Part shown: positions 35,836 through 45,309 of the stretch, in pieces
How positions within the stretch are numbered: the first letter of the stretch is position 1
Layout of the letters: each line of letters starts with the position of its first letter
Source: an uncultured Spirochaetales bacterium
GTDB taxonomy: Bacteria; Spirochaetota; Spirochaetia; Sphaerochaetales; Sphaerochaetaceae
Direction of reading: 5' to 3'
DNA length: 64,000 nt
Assembly (NCBI GenBank): GCA_944392695.1
Contig: CALXXN010000002.1
Span: 62,001 to 126,000 of the forward strand
The notes under the pieces: model-generated
The model's input: the letters and a program-made list of their open reading frames with translations, nothing else
The model's database searches: none
Told to the model about the DNA's origin: nothing
Made by a program: the position numbers and the translations under genes

Positions 35836-37019
35836 TGGCATCCTTCGTCGATGTGCACATGCATGCCATGAGCCTCTCAGAGCCCGATTTCGGAGCCTTT
35901 GTGAGCCAGCTCATGAAAGATCCTGCCGCTTCCATCGGAGGCTCCCTGACCAAGGGCTATGTCTTCGGTGGAGGCTGGGGTGATGCGCCAGGTGCCATTG
36001 ACAACACGCTCTCAGCCTTCAACCGCAGCATACAAAGCTGCCTCTGCCTGGTCGATGATGACTTGCAAGGCCGTCTAGGCGATGTCCCAAAGACCTACAT
36101 AGATGACGGCCTCATGCACTTCCGTGGCCAGGTCTATGACGAGGTCGTGGTCTGCCCTCTGGCGATCGACTTCACACGACCGTTCAACCTGAGGCGCAAG
36201 ATCCACTACCCACTGCCTGGTGACAAGGCCCTTGATGACTACCTAGCCCGCACAATCGAAGCGGTCCAGGTCTTCAAGGAGCTCAGGCCCTCTTCCATAC
36301 TCACTTTCCGTCCCTTTGCGGGAATCAATCCGTCAGCACATGATGCTGGTTACATCGAGCGTTTCCTTGAGCGCTGGCTGATCACCGACAGGAGCAGGGG
36401 GCCTTCTGGTGACAGGGCCTTCTGGGGGGTCAAGCTCTACCCTCCCCTGGGGATGCATCCCTGGCCGAAGGACCAGATGGAACGCTTGAAACTCGAGCTG
36501 GTCTACGCTTTCTGCGAGACGCACAAGATACCCATCATCACACACTGCGACGACCAAGGCTTCAGGACGACAAGCCCACGGGAAGCCTGGAATGCGACAG
36601 ATCCGGCATCCTGGATCCCTGTCCTTGATGCCCACCCCGCCCTCAGGATCGACTTCGCCCATGTGGGACGCCAGTACGGCCTGCTGAACCGAGGACAGGG
36701 ACTGCTGGCAGGACGCCAGGGATCTTGGACAAGCACGCTGATCAAGCTGATGAGGGAAGCCGATGATGTCTGGTCTGACATCTCGTTCACAGGAGCTGAC
36801 GCGTCTTTCTACAAGGACTTCCTGAACCAGCTCTCCAACATGGACGGCGAAGCCCAGGAGAAGGTGCGGAGCCGCTTGATGATGGGCACTGACTTCGCAA
36901 TCAACCTGCTGAAGGTCGACTCCTATCCAGACTACCTGTCAAGAGTCGAAGACAGCCTCTTCGATGATGACTTCATAAAGGCCTTGGTCAGTGACAACCC
37001 CCTTGCCTTCCTCTCCTAG
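35835..37019 (+). CDS. Metal-dependent hydrolase, amidohydrolase-like
   Basis: A 394-residue TIM-barrel hydrolase. Metal ligands expected of the superfamily are visible: DVHMHAM at residues 6-12, a THC(D) near 235, FAHVGRQYG near 275 and MMGTDFAIN near 355. Unlike simple amidohydrolases, it has a long first part (residues 20-130) with LTKGYVFGGGWGDAPGA and VVVCPLAIDFT. The substrate is unknown. The start shares one base with the glnS stop (TGATG), so the two are coupled, which tells little about function. The 3' end overlaps the araC gene on the opposite strand by 32 bases. Confidence 0.65.
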   Translation: MASFVDVHMHAMSLSEPDFGAFVSQLMKDPAASIGGSLTKGYVFGGGWGDAPGAIDNTLSAFNRSIQSCLCLVDDDLQGRLGDVPKTYIDDGLMHFRGQVYDEVVVCPLAIDFTRPFNLRRKIHYPLPGDKALDDYLARTIEAVQVFKELRPSSILTFRPFAGINPSAHDAGYIERFLERWLITDRSRGPSGDRAFWGVKLYPPLGMHPWPKDQMERLKLELVYAFCETHKIPIITHCDDQGFRTTSPREAWNATDPASWIPVLDAHPALRIDFAHVGRQYGLLNRGQGLLAGRQGSWTSTLIKLMREADDVWSDISFTGADASFYKDFLNQLSNMDGEAQEKVRSRLMMGTDFAINLLKVDSYPDYLSRVEDSLFDDDFIKALVSDNPLAFLS

Positions 37020-37818
37020 CGCGGTAGGCTGTAGGGCTCATTGAATAAGACTTCCTGAAACAAGTCGAAAAATGGCTGAGCGACTCGAAGCCTGTCTTCT
37101 CAGCAATCCTGGCGACAGGCTCATCAGAAGACTCAAGCAGGCGTGCGGCCTCAGCCAGCCTCATCGACAAGAAGTGCTTCATCGGAGAACTGGACAACAG
37201 CCGCTCAAAAAGCCTGGATGCCTCACGCTGCGAGACAAAGCCAGCCTTGGCGATCTCCTCAAGGCTCAATCGGCGCTCCTTGTTGGCTTCCATGAAATCA
37301 AGCATCCGTGTGAGACGTACATCCTGCACAGGGCCACCATGCCCAATACGCTCTGCCTGCTCATAGCAGAGCATGGCGAAGATGTCGAGGATGCCGGCTT
37401 CAAAGGCGAGCTCGAAGGCGAAACGCCCTTCCTCCAAGGCGTCAATGGACTCCTCGAGCCTGGCCCGGGCACGGGAGGGCAACGTCAGGAACTCCACACC
37501 CCCATGGACCAGTGGGATTATGAACTTATCCTTCGTGAAGTCCTGGGTGAAGAAGCCCTTGCCCAAGCGTATCAATGTGAAGGTCGCATCAGTATTGGCA
37601 AGCAACCTCCTATCAGCGAGGCGGTTGATGAAGAGCGCTGCCGGCATGACCAGGGGGACGTTCGTCTCCTTGAAGAAGAGTGTCACATCCCCCTCCTCCA
37701 TCAAGACAAGTGTCAACTCATCAGAGGCTGGGAAAGCAGGACGTTTCCCCTTCTCAACCGACACCCGTCTCACAGACACGGGAAAGAGTGATGAGTAATA
37801 CAAGAGCGTTTCCTTCAT
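36988..37818 (-). CDS. AraC-family transcriptional regulator
   Basis: A 276-residue regulator from ATG 37818; a GTG at 37863 gives 291 residues, and neither start has a Shine-Dalgarno. Residues 1-165 are a cupin-like sensor part (DELTLVLMEEGDVTLFF). Residues 175-276 hold the two helix-turn-helix units of the AraC family: SLEEIAKAGFVSQREASRLF and VARIAEKTGFESLSHFSTCF, then the usual YSMSPTAYR. The target genes are not evident; the neighbours are a hydrolase and a lipoprotein. The 3' end runs 32 bases into the hydrolase gene. Confidence 0.9.
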   Translation of the reverse strand: MKETLLYYSSLFPVSVRRVSVEKGKRPAFPASDELTLVLMEEGDVTLFFKETNVPLVMPAALFINRLADRRLLANTDATFTLIRLGKGFFTQDFTKDKFIIPLVHGGVEFLTLPSRARARLEESIDALEEGRFAFELAFEAGILDIFAMLCYEQAERIGHGGPVQDVRLTRMLDFMEANKERRLSLEEIAKAGFVSQREASRLFERLLSSSPMKHFLSMRLAEAARLLESSDEPVARIAEKTGFESLSHFSTCFRKSYSMSPTAYRARRGRQGGCH

Positions 37819-37881
37819 GCCATCAGCATGGCTGAAAGCCCAACCACGGTCAACTGTGCACACAAGCCCAGAACATGAAGA

Positions 37882-37902
37882 AGCCCTCCGGAGAAGAGGG
37901 CT
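37882..37902 (-). terminator. Hairpin after the lipoprotein gene
   Basis: AGCCCTC/GAGGGCT stem with a 7-base loop, on the minus strand followed by TCTTC; a moderate terminator between the lipoprotein gene and araC. Confidence 0.6.
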
Positions 37903-37936
37903 CCAGAGGGCGTGAGTGCTTGAATCAGCTGACCCG

Positions 37937-38707
37937 TCAAGGCTGGGAAGGATTAAAACCTGTCATATCATAGATACCAGCGTATGCGCCACCAACAATC
38001 TCAATGACAGTCTTTGTTGTCTCACCACTTTCAACAGTGTAGCTCGTGAACTCTGTGATTCCATCAAAGGCTGGGCTGAATTTGATTCCATACACCTCGA
38101 CAGATTCATTCGGGCTACCAGAACTCGAGGCCTCAAGTGTCAAAGAATAATCAACCTCATCGACAGAGATGACAGCAGTATTCGTTGTGCTGTATGTCTC
38201 ACGACCAGCAACTGAACCCAGAACACCATCACCAATTCTGTCAAACTCATCCTGGACCTGGGCTTGCTCTGTTTCAGTGTAAGAACCAAATGGTTTTCCG
38301 TTCAGGCTTGTGATTTCAATGGTCTGTGCACCGCCATCACCGACCGTGGTCAATGTCGTACCAGCAGTGAGCCATACCATGCCTGGAAGATCCTGATGAA
38401 TCTCGTATGATGTCTCGATTCCATCATTGGTCCATCCAGATACGATCAGATCACCATCGCGGTCGTAGACATAGTTCTCTCCAGCCACCATGGTCATGTC
38501 AGCTCCCGCGATAACAGGCATCAGCTTAGTCATCTGCTCTGAAATGTAGGTTCCAGTGGCCTCGTCAACTTCCTTTGTAGGATCAGGGACAGTGATTGTG
38601 CCGTCTTCGTTGATTCCACCGGAGGGCGTAGATGGTGTGCCGTTGTCACAGGCTGTGAAGCCAAAGACCATCATCAGGGCGAGAAGCAGGACAGTTAGTT
38701 TCCTCAT
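37937..38707 (-). CDS. Lipoprotein, unknown
   Basis: A 256-residue lipoprotein. The start ATG 38707 has AAGGAAGGAAAAC before it; the longer frame has no such support. The signal peptide (MRKLTVLLLALMMVFG) ends with FTAC, Cys 20. A linker of Thr/Pro/Ser/Gly follows (NGTPSTPSGGINED). The rest is beta-rich with internal Thr/Val/Gly repeats (GTTLTTVGDGGAQTIEI) and ends in Pro. I do not recognise a family. It is an isolated gene with a long A/T-rich upstream region. Confidence 0.65.
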   Translation of the reverse strand: MRKLTVLLLALMMVFGFTACDNGTPSTPSGGINEDGTITVPDPTKEVDEATGTYISEQMTKLMPVIAGADMTMVAGENYVYDRDGDLIVSGWTNDGIETSYEIHQDLPGMVWLTAGTTLTTVGDGGAQTIEITSLNGKPFGSYTETEQAQVQDEFDRIGDGVLGSVAGRETYSTTNTAVISVDEVDYSLTLEASSSGSPNESVEVYGIKFSPAFDGITEFTSYTVESGETTKTVIEIVGGAYAGIYDMTGFNPSQP

Positions 38708-38992
38708 GTTTTCCTTCCTTTTGCTGTGATACGGAGGCATAAGCTTCCGGGGTGATATGCCTAATGGAGGAATGAGATAGGTCCTGGATCAAACACACCA
38801 CCGACCAAGAAAGTAAGCTATTTTTTTTTTGCCGTCAAGATTTGCATTGATATCAAAAATATTATCATGCTTATCTGACTTTGATTTTTCCGTTAATTTT
38901 CAAAGTACGGAAGCTCGTTCTGATGTCAGGAGATGCATTCAAGTGTTGAGCATATTGACTCACACGCCACATGCTGCTTCATATTCTCCACC
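38708..38992. other. A/T-rich divergent intergenic region
   Basis: 285 bases between the lipoprotein gene (minus) and the glycosylase gene (plus). The part 38819-38910 is far richer in A and T than the surroundings (a run of eleven T near 38820, ATATCAAAAATATTATCATG). It must hold promoters in both directions. TATTCT at 38982-38987 lies 5 bases before the glycosylase ATG, but no -35 at normal spacing is seen. No RNA gene is seen. Confidence 0.5.
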
Positions 38993-39664
38993 ATGACAGC
39001 AAAGGAAATCCTGGATGCCCTATTGTCAGCCTATGGAAAACCACCATGGTGGTCTGACGACCCATGGACGGTCTGTGTGCAGGCTGTCCTCGTGCAACAT
39101 ACCGCCTGGTCGAATGTGCTGAAGACCTGGGAGACCTATGGCAACCTGCTTGGTGTTGATGATGTGCTTGATGCAAGTGATGAGGAACTTGCCACAAGGA
39201 TACGCAGCTGTGGTTTCGCCAAGGCGAAGACAAGGACGATCAAGGCACTTGCAAGCTTCTATTCCTCCTTGGATTGGGACAAGCCATTCGATTTGGAGGA
39301 GATGAGGAATGGGCTGCTCTCACTCAAGGGCATTGGGGAAGAGAGCGCTGATGTCATACTCACCTACGCCTTCCACCTGCCCTCTTTTGCAATCGACGCC
39401 TACACAAGACGCCTGATGGAGAGGCTTGATGGAAGACCACATGGTGATGAAGAACTCCGGACCTTCTTCGAGGAAGGCCTTGGGCATGACGTGGAACTCT
39501 TCGGACGCATGCACTGGCTCATCCTCGAACAGGGGAAGACACATTGCAGGGCGGTACAGGATTGCACAGGCTGTCCATTGTCACATGCCTGTCTTGGCAA
39601 GTGTGTTGAAATGGATGGCGTGAATGGGAATGGAAACAAACAAGCCGATCAGGATAGTGTTTGA
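38993..39664 (+). CDS. Endonuclease III-like DNA glycosylase (MagIII type)
   Basis: A 223-residue HhH-GPD base-excision enzyme. It has PPWWSDDPWTVCVQAVLVQ and TAWSNVLKT at the start, the helix-hairpin-helix LKGIGEESADVILTYAF, the catalytic Asp in FAIDAYTRRLM, and a C-terminal 4Fe-4S set (C-x5-C-x2-C-x5-C, CTGCPLSHAC). The lysine that gives Nth its lyase activity (LPGVGRKTA) is Glu here, as in MagIII/HP0602-type 3-methyladenine glycosylases. So a simple glycosylase is more likely than a bifunctional Nth. The gene is followed by the MFS transporter after 3 bases, suggesting one transcript. Confidence 0.85.
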   Translation: MTAKEILDALLSAYGKPPWWSDDPWTVCVQAVLVQHTAWSNVLKTWETYGNLLGVDDVLDASDEELATRIRSCGFAKAKTRTIKALASFYSSLDWDKPFDLEEMRNGLLSLKGIGEESADVILTYAFHLPSFAIDAYTRRLMERLDGRPHGDEELRTFFEEGLGHDVELFGRMHWLILEQGKTHCRAVQDCTGCPLSHACLGKCVEMDGVNGNGNKQADQDSV

Positions 39665-39667
39665 TTC

Positions 39668-40858
39668 ATGAGCACCGCACTCCTGATCGTGATCTACGTA
39701 GCCTTCATCTCGCTTGGACTGCCCGACTCCGTCCTTGGCACGGCCTGGCCCTTGATGCACCAGGACCTTGGAGCTTCAATCGGATCGGCAGGGCTGATCA
39801 ACATGGTCGTATCGATTGGCACGATGCTGGCTTCCACCTCGTCACAGCGGGTGATCAAACGGTTCGGGACCCATGCGGTGTCCGCATTCTCAATCCTCCT
39901 GACCCTATGCGCCCTCTTCGCCTTCTCAGCAAGCCATCACCTGGCCGCCGTCCTGATCGCGGCGATCCCACTGGGCTTCGGGGCCGGTGCGATTGACACG
40001 GCACTGAACAACTATGTGGCGAAACACTACAGCGCCATGCAGATGAACCTCCTGCATGCCTTCTGGGGCATAGGCACGATCATCGCACCCATCATGCTCT
40101 CGCGCTTCTTCGACAGTGGCAGGAGCTGGAGGGAGGGCTATGTCATACTAGGCACCTTGCAAAGCATCATCTTCGTCATATTCGTCCTCTCAAGGCCATT
40201 GTGGCGCATACATGCGGATGAGGCGGATGAAGATGGCAAGGCCTCCAAGGTCTACAGCATGAGGGAACTGTTCAAGACACCGGGTGTGCTCCCCTCCTGT
40301 CTTGCATTCACTTTCTACACCTTCGAGGGCACGACGATGCTCTGGCTGGCCAGCCACCTGGTCTATGGACGGGGCATGGACGCATCAACAGCCGCATCCA
40401 TCAGTTCCATGACATACATCGGGATCACAGCAGGCAGGATCTGCACCTCCTTCATCGCTGACAGGGTGAGGCCGGAGACGCTGATCCGTTCCAGCCAGGC
40501 GCTGATCCTCCTAGCAATACTGGCCATGCTGTTCACAGACAGCGCGGTGGCCTTGCATGTGATCATCTTCGCCATGGGCTTCTGCTTCGGTCCAATCTAT
40601 CCTGCGATGGTGCGCCAGACGGTCTCATGCTTTCCTGCGGACAGGTCGGTTGGAATCATTGGGCTGCAGTTCAGCTTCGGCTATTTCGGAAGCCTGGTGC
40701 TTCCCCCACTCTATGGACTGCTCGCATCAGTCCTGGGCCAGTGGCTACTGCCTTGGTACCTGCTTTTCCTCGTCATCGTGCACAGCGCCTGCATGGCCAT
40801 GAAAATCCAATCAACAAAACACGCAAAGGCCGTTGACGAAGTGCCCCCACACAGGTAA
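39668..40858 (+). CDS. MFS transporter, FucP-like
   Basis: A 396-residue transporter with 12 membrane helices. The start (YVAFISLGLPDSVLGTAWP) and GAGAIDTALNNYVA in helix 4 are typical of the sugar-porter-like MFS group around FucP and its relatives with ALNNY. The central loop (RPLWRIHADEADEDG) is short. The substrate cannot be read. It lies directly after the glycosylase gene. No terminator is seen before tRNA-Pro. Confidence 0.85.
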   Translation: MSTALLIVIYVAFISLGLPDSVLGTAWPLMHQDLGASIGSAGLINMVVSIGTMLASTSSQRVIKRFGTHAVSAFSILLTLCALFAFSASHHLAAVLIAAIPLGFGAGAIDTALNNYVAKHYSAMQMNLLHAFWGIGTIIAPIMLSRFFDSGRSWREGYVILGTLQSIIFVIFVLSRPLWRIHADEADEDGKASKVYSMRELFKTPGVLPSCLAFTFYTFEGTTMLWLASHLVYGRGMDASTAASISSMTYIGITAGRICTSFIADRVRPETLIRSSQALILLAILAMLFTDSAVALHVIIFAMGFCFGPIYPAMVRQTVSCFPADRSVGIIGLQFSFGYFGSLVLPPLYGLLASVLGQWLLPWYLLFLVIVHSACMAMKIQSTKHAKAVDEVPPHR

Positions 40859-40875
40859 TAATGGCCATCGTGCTC

Positions 40876-40948
40876 CGGGATGTCGCCTAGCGGCTATGGC
40901 GCCTGCTTTGGGAGCAGGATATCGCTGGTTCGAGTCCAGTCATCCCGA
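40876..40948 (+). tRNA. tRNA-Pro (UGG)
   Basis: Cloverleaf of 73 bases: acceptor CGGGATG/CATCCCG, anticodon stem CCTGC/GCAGG with loop TTTGGGA (anticodon TGG), and T arm CTGGTTCGAGTCCAG. The CCA end is not encoded. A strong terminator follows 8 bases later. Confidence 0.95.
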
Positions 40949-40955
40949 CAACAAG

Positions 40956-40990
40956 ACCCCCGCTTGGAAAGACCAGGTGGGGGTTCTCTC
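40956..40990 (+). terminator. Terminator of tRNA-Pro
   Basis: Stem ACCCCCGCTTGG/CCAGGTGGGGGT (12 pairs with G-T wobbles), 5-base loop, then TCTCTCTTCTT. The next 150 bases to the pucR start hold nothing certain. Confidence 0.8.
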
Positions 40991-41140
40991 TTCTTACATC
41001 TCTTACACATCATTCAAGCACAAGCCGCATGGTATCCGGCCCCCTGTCAGGATTGGCAGATGGGACAATCCACAACAATCAACACTCCGGCCCATGGTGG
41101 TCCTATTACATCACCACGCCTTTGCTGATACTGTATCACC

Positions 41141-42679
41141 ATGAGCCTTACTGTCAGGAAAATCCTTGGGCTGCCCTCCATGCGGGGAGCAAGACTTGTC
41201 GCAGGGGAAGCTGCTGCTGAGCGTACCGTCTCTTCGGTCTCTGTATTAGAGTACTCCACGCCTAATGAGACCCAGCATCAGCTTTTCAATGCGATAAACT
41301 TCGAGGGCAACGAACTTGTGATCACAGCCTTCGCAAACATCTGCAATGACACGGAAGCACAGAAGGCGGTGATCAGGCGTCTTGCGGAAGCAGGGGAAAT
41401 CGGCATACTGCTTTACTATGTAGGCACCTTCGTCCCCTCCATCAATCCTGATGTCATTGCCTGTGCTGACAGTCTGAACTTCGCCTTGATTGAGATGCCA
41501 CACAGCAATTCGCTTCGCTACAGCGATGCCATAAGTGAAATCAGCGAGGCCATTTTCAAGGAAGAAAGCGAAGATACGAATTTTGTCGCTGAGGTCCTTG
41601 AGGATGTGAGCCTGCTGCCCACAGAACTAAGGAGCGTCTCCACCGTGCTGAGGATACTCCGTGACAGGTTGAGGGCCAGCCTCATCCTCTCGGATCTTGA
41701 CAACAGGATCATAAATATCGCGACCTTCCCACATGGTAGGGAAAATGAGTTGAGGGAACGCTTCGAATCCAGGTCCATGGATCCGGGATGGTATGTCTAC
41801 TCTGCCAATATCAGCGGCAGGGGGATGAAGAGCCTCAGGCTCACGATGATAAGGGAGAATGGCAGCGCACTGCTCAACCACCAGATCGCCATGACAGTGG
41901 AGACACTGCACCTTTTCCTTGTCATCTGGTCGCCCAATCACGGCGAGGCGGTCATTGCAGAACTGGTCAGGGCAATATTACAGGATGAGAGCCTGAAAAT
42001 GAGGCGTCTTGCCGCACTGTTCAACATTGATGTCAAGAGTCTGGACACGATGCTTGTCATCAAATACCGCAATGACGCGGACAGGATGCTTGAGGAGGTG
42101 AAGGAAAACCTTTCGCCCTTCCTCCAACGTCCTGTCGTGGATCTTTACCAAGGCAGCATCGTCCTCTTCCTGGCCTCCTGCATGGGGGATGATGTCATCG
42201 ACACGGTCTGTTCAGTACTCGCAGACAAGGACTGCCTGATGATCAGGGCCTTCAACCTCAATGACACCGGCGAAGTCAGGAAGGCCTTTCTTGAGATACA
42301 GCCTTCAATCGAGCTCGCCTGCAGGGTATACAAGAGGAATATCCTGAACCTTGTCGATGTACAACTTGTCAATTACTTCCTATCCGTCCTGGCCAAGGGT
42401 GAGGATGAGATAGCAAAAGTCCTCTATCCTCTCAAGGCACTGGAGGAGACAGAGGATGCCAGCTCGCTCATGGACACGCTGGACACGTTCATCCTTGATG
42501 CTGACCTGAGCACGCTACAGACATCAAGGAAAATGAACGTGCACAACAACACGATCAAGTACAGGATAAGGAGGATATCCTCACTCATGCATGCGGATAT
42601 CACAAAGGCCCCGCAGAACGTGATGCTCTACAGGGCCTTGATGATGAGGCGGATCCTGGATGAGCAGGCCTCAGGCTAA
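41141..42679 (+). CDS. PucR-family purine/ureide catabolism regulator
   Basis: A 512-residue regulator. Residues 1-130 match the PucR N-terminal domain (TVRKILGLPSMRGARLVAG, VSSVSVLEYST, ELVITAFANI). The middle is a poorly conserved GGDEF-like sensor region. The C-terminal HTH_30 domain (LQTSRKMNVHNNTIKYRIRR) is typical of this group. It lies convergent with and next to the hydantoinase-DUF917-permease operon, so it is the likely regulator. There is no Shine-Dalgarno; TACTGT ends 6 bases before the ATG, with TTACAT 17 bases further up as a weak -35. Confidence 0.88.
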   Translation: MSLTVRKILGLPSMRGARLVAGEAAAERTVSSVSVLEYSTPNETQHQLFNAINFEGNELVITAFANICNDTEAQKAVIRRLAEAGEIGILLYYVGTFVPSINPDVIACADSLNFALIEMPHSNSLRYSDAISEISEAIFKEESEDTNFVAEVLEDVSLLPTELRSVSTVLRILRDRLRASLILSDLDNRIINIATFPHGRENELRERFESRSMDPGWYVYSANISGRGMKSLRLTMIRENGSALLNHQIAMTVETLHLFLVIWSPNHGEAVIAELVRAILQDESLKMRRLAALFNIDVKSLDTMLVIKYRNDADRMLEEVKENLSPFLQRPVVDLYQGSIVLFLASCMGDDVIDTVCSVLADKDCLMIRAFNLNDTGEVRKAFLEIQPSIELACRVYKRNILNLVDVQLVNYFLSVLAKGEDEIAKVLYPLKALEETEDASSLMDTLDTFILDADLSTLQTSRKMNVHNNTIKYRIRRISSLMHADITKAPQNVMLYRALMMRRILDEQASG

Positions 42680-44224
42680 GTCGCCCGCCACCTTTATCCT
42701 GATCCTGACCATGTTCCCTGGATAATACTGGAGTGGGACATCCTCAAGCTCCACCACCTCCACGCTGTCCATCTTGGCACCAGCATCGAGGGCTGCAAGG
42801 ACTGCCTCATTGGTCGCGAGCTTGATCGCCTGTTCCCGTTCTATCTCATCATATGAGACCAGCTTCTCATAATATCCGCTGACCTTGCTTATCGCACTTC
42901 CGATTGCATTCGCACAGCCGGAATGCGGCGGTACTATGACTTCTGACGCCCCCTTGAGATCCGCAGGTACTATCACGGAACCACCACCAGCCAGCACCAC
43001 GGTGACGTCAGCACCTGAAAGCTTCATGGAGTCAATGGCCTCCTCGACCTTGCCCCTGATTACGTCCATGGCCTTGCGGGCGACAGCCTCATCAATGGAG
43101 GCCGCCTTTGAACTGTCACCGATATCGGCAAGGCCTAGACGGACTGCCACATCTGTCGCTGTGATGGTGCTGCCGCCAAAGACAAGAGCCTCGCTCGTTA
43201 TCTTGTAGCCTACACTGTCAGGACCTACTGTGACGGATCCGTCATCATGGACACGCACGATGCTTCCACCGCCCAAGCCGATTGAGATCACATCAGGCAT
43301 CCTGAAATTGGTCCTCACTCCTCCGATTGTCACAGCAACCCCGCTCTCCCTTGGGAAACCATTCTGCAAGGCGCCGACATCCGTCGTAGTACCACCTACA
43401 TCGACAACAATCGCATTGGAGAGGCGTGACAGATAACCCGCCCCCCTGATGCTGTTCGTAGGGCCACAGGCAATTGTGAGCACAGGATAGCGGCGCGCCT
43501 CTTCGATGCTCATCAAGGTTCCATCATTCTGGGACAGATACAGTGATACATTATCCAGGCCCTCTTCCCTCAGGCTTTTCTCAAAGCCCTGTGTGAAGGT
43601 CTTTGCGACCTTGTTCAACGCGGCGTTGAGTATTGTGGCATTCTCACGCTCAATCAGGCCCATGGAACCGATTTCCGAGGAAAGTGAGATGTGGACATCA
43701 GGCCCAAGCACCTGGCGCGCGAGCTCACCGGCCCTGGCCTCCTGCTCATTCCTCAGTGTTGAGAACACTCCTGAAATGGCAACAGAGTCGACATGGCCTT
43801 TGATGTCTGAGAAGAAAGCCACCACAGCCTCTTCATCGAGAGGGTTCAACTCCTTTCCATCGTACTCATACCCGCCTCGGATGATGGCGCTCTTGTAAAC
43901 AACCTTCCGCAGGTCCTCAGGCCAGTCTGTCATCGGCTGGATGCCCGCAGTCGCAGGAGCGCCGATACGCAGGACTCCGACAGGGACAAGGTTCTTCCTT
44001 TCCACAATCGCATTCGTACACTGTGTCGTGCCAAGCATCGCCATTGTGATGTCCCTCTTGTTGATACAACCTGAGGCAAGAACGGCACGTACTGCGTTCA
44101 TGATACCAGTGTAGACATCCGATGTGGTCGGTACCTTGACCTGCGAAACAACATCCAGGCCCTCATCTATGATGACCGCATCCGTGTTGGTACCGCCAAC
44201 ATCTATCCCTAGTCTGTAATTCAT
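42671..44224 (-). CDS. Hydantoinase/oxoprolinase family protein
   Basis: A 517-residue member of the HyuA/OplA ATP-dependent hydrolase family. The N-terminal ATPase motif LGIDVGGTNTDAVIID, the second AIVVDVGGTTTDVGAL, and SEIGSMGLIERENATILNAAL and ISIGLGGGS are present. Such proteins open cyclic amides such as 5-oxoproline or hydantoins with ATP. It is shorter than the usual 680 of HyuA, and no separate HyuB is present. It is coupled to DUF917 upstream (4-base overlap). Its 3' end overlaps pucR by 9 bases. The exact substrate is unknown. Confidence 0.88.
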   Translation of the reverse strand: MNYRLGIDVGGTNTDAVIIDEGLDVVSQVKVPTTSDVYTGIMNAVRAVLASGCINKRDITMAMLGTTQCTNAIVERKNLVPVGVLRIGAPATAGIQPMTDWPEDLRKVVYKSAIIRGGYEYDGKELNPLDEEAVVAFFSDIKGHVDSVAISGVFSTLRNEQEARAGELARQVLGPDVHISLSSEIGSMGLIERENATILNAALNKVAKTFTQGFEKSLREEGLDNVSLYLSQNDGTLMSIEEARRYPVLTIACGPTNSIRGAGYLSRLSNAIVVDVGGTTTDVGALQNGFPRESGVAVTIGGVRTNFRMPDVISIGLGGGSIVRVHDDGSVTVGPDSVGYKITSEALVFGGSTITATDVAVRLGLADIGDSSKAASIDEAVARKAMDVIRGKVEEAIDSMKLSGADVTVVLAGGGSVIVPADLKGASEVIVPPHSGCANAIGSAISKVSGYYEKLVSYDEIEREQAIKLATNEAVLAALDAGAKMDSVEVVELEDVPLQYYPGNMVRIRIKVAGDLA

Positions 44225-45306
44225 ACCTTTGCCCTCTCTTCAACTGGAATGTAATCAGTATCGATGCCGAAGTAGCGCGGCCCGACAAGTCCAAGACCAG
44301 CCTCCGTCCTCCAACGCTCATAGCATTCAAGTCCTACGACCAACACCCTCTTGCCATACTTCAACGCATCTGTTGGCACAGGCGTATAGGTGTTGCAGTC
44401 GACAAGGCAAATCAGGTCAGGAACAGTCGCCACGATCCTGCCATCGACAACGGCGGCCAGGTTCTCATTCTGGAATTCCACGTAGGAGGAATGGTTTTTG
44501 TATTCCCCGATACCTTCAAGGACGACCTTGCCGAAATTAAAGGCCCCCCTCACCTCCCTCTTCACATCAACGATCTTCCCTTTGAAGAGCTTGTATCCTC
44601 CCGTGATTTCAAGGAACTCCGCCTCAGTATCCTCACGGCTGGATTCCTTGATGACACGCATCGCAGAACCAAGACGCTCGCTCCTCGTGATGATGTCCCG
44701 TACAGCGTATTTCTTCATTTCGGCACCAGTCATCGTATAAAGGCAGACGGAGACCGAGCCGCCACAAGACATCGTCACGCTCCGGGCAAGTTCCTCAGTC
44801 CACTTGTTGGTTATGGTGTTGAAGATGCAGCTGTTGCCCTTCTCATCAGTCAGTGCCATCGGGGTCGCACTCATCCCACCTAGGGTGAATGTCACCATCT
44901 GGAGCTCCGGGAAGGCCCTGCCCATTCCATCACAATCGACAAGCGGGAGGCCAAGCCTGGCTGCTGCGGCAAAAGGCAGCATGCTGTTGACCCCACCCGC
45001 CTCAATCGGCATGAATGCGTAAATCTTCCTGCCGAAATAGGATTCAACCATCTGGGCAAGGACCTTGTACTCTCCTCCATTGATGGCCTTCTCGCACAAA
45101 ACTGTCGGAGCCCCCATCATCGCAATAGGGACGATGAACGCATCATCAGGGACCTCATCAGGACTGAGCAAGGTGACCTCGCCACACTCCTCAACAGCAT
45201 TGAGGGCGATCAGACGGCCGATGTAGGGATCCCCTCCTCCACCAGCACCGAGCAGTGAGGCCCCGGTTGCGATGTCGTTGATTTCCTTCTTGCCGATTTT
45301 CCTCAT
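44221..45306 (-). CDS. DUF917 family protein
   Basis: A 361-residue protein with the DUF917 hallmark GASLLGAGGGGDPYIG near the N-terminus, PTVLCEKA, MPIEAGGVNSMLPF and GRIVATVPDLICLVD. Members are commonly paired with hydantoinase genes; the role is not established, perhaps as a partner or second subunit. The start has AAGGAGG 10 bases upstream and is 3 bases after the permease stop; the 3' end overlaps the hydantoinase by 4 bases, so the two are coupled. Confidence 0.9.
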   Translation of the reverse strand: MRKIGKKEINDIATGASLLGAGGGGDPYIGRLIALNAVEECGEVTLLSPDEVPDDAFIVPIAMMGAPTVLCEKAINGGEYKVLAQMVESYFGRKIYAFMPIEAGGVNSMLPFAAAARLGLPLVDCDGMGRAFPELQMVTFTLGGMSATPMALTDEKGNSCIFNTITNKWTEELARSVTMSCGGSVSVCLYTMTGAEMKKYAVRDIITRSERLGSAMRVIKESSREDTEAEFLEITGGYKLFKGKIVDVKREVRGAFNFGKVVLEGIGEYKNHSSYVEFQNENLAAVVDGRIVATVPDLICLVDCNTYTPVPTDALKYGKRVLVVGLECYERWRTEAGLGLVGPRYFGIDTDYIPVEERAKV

Positions 45307-45309
45307 GTA

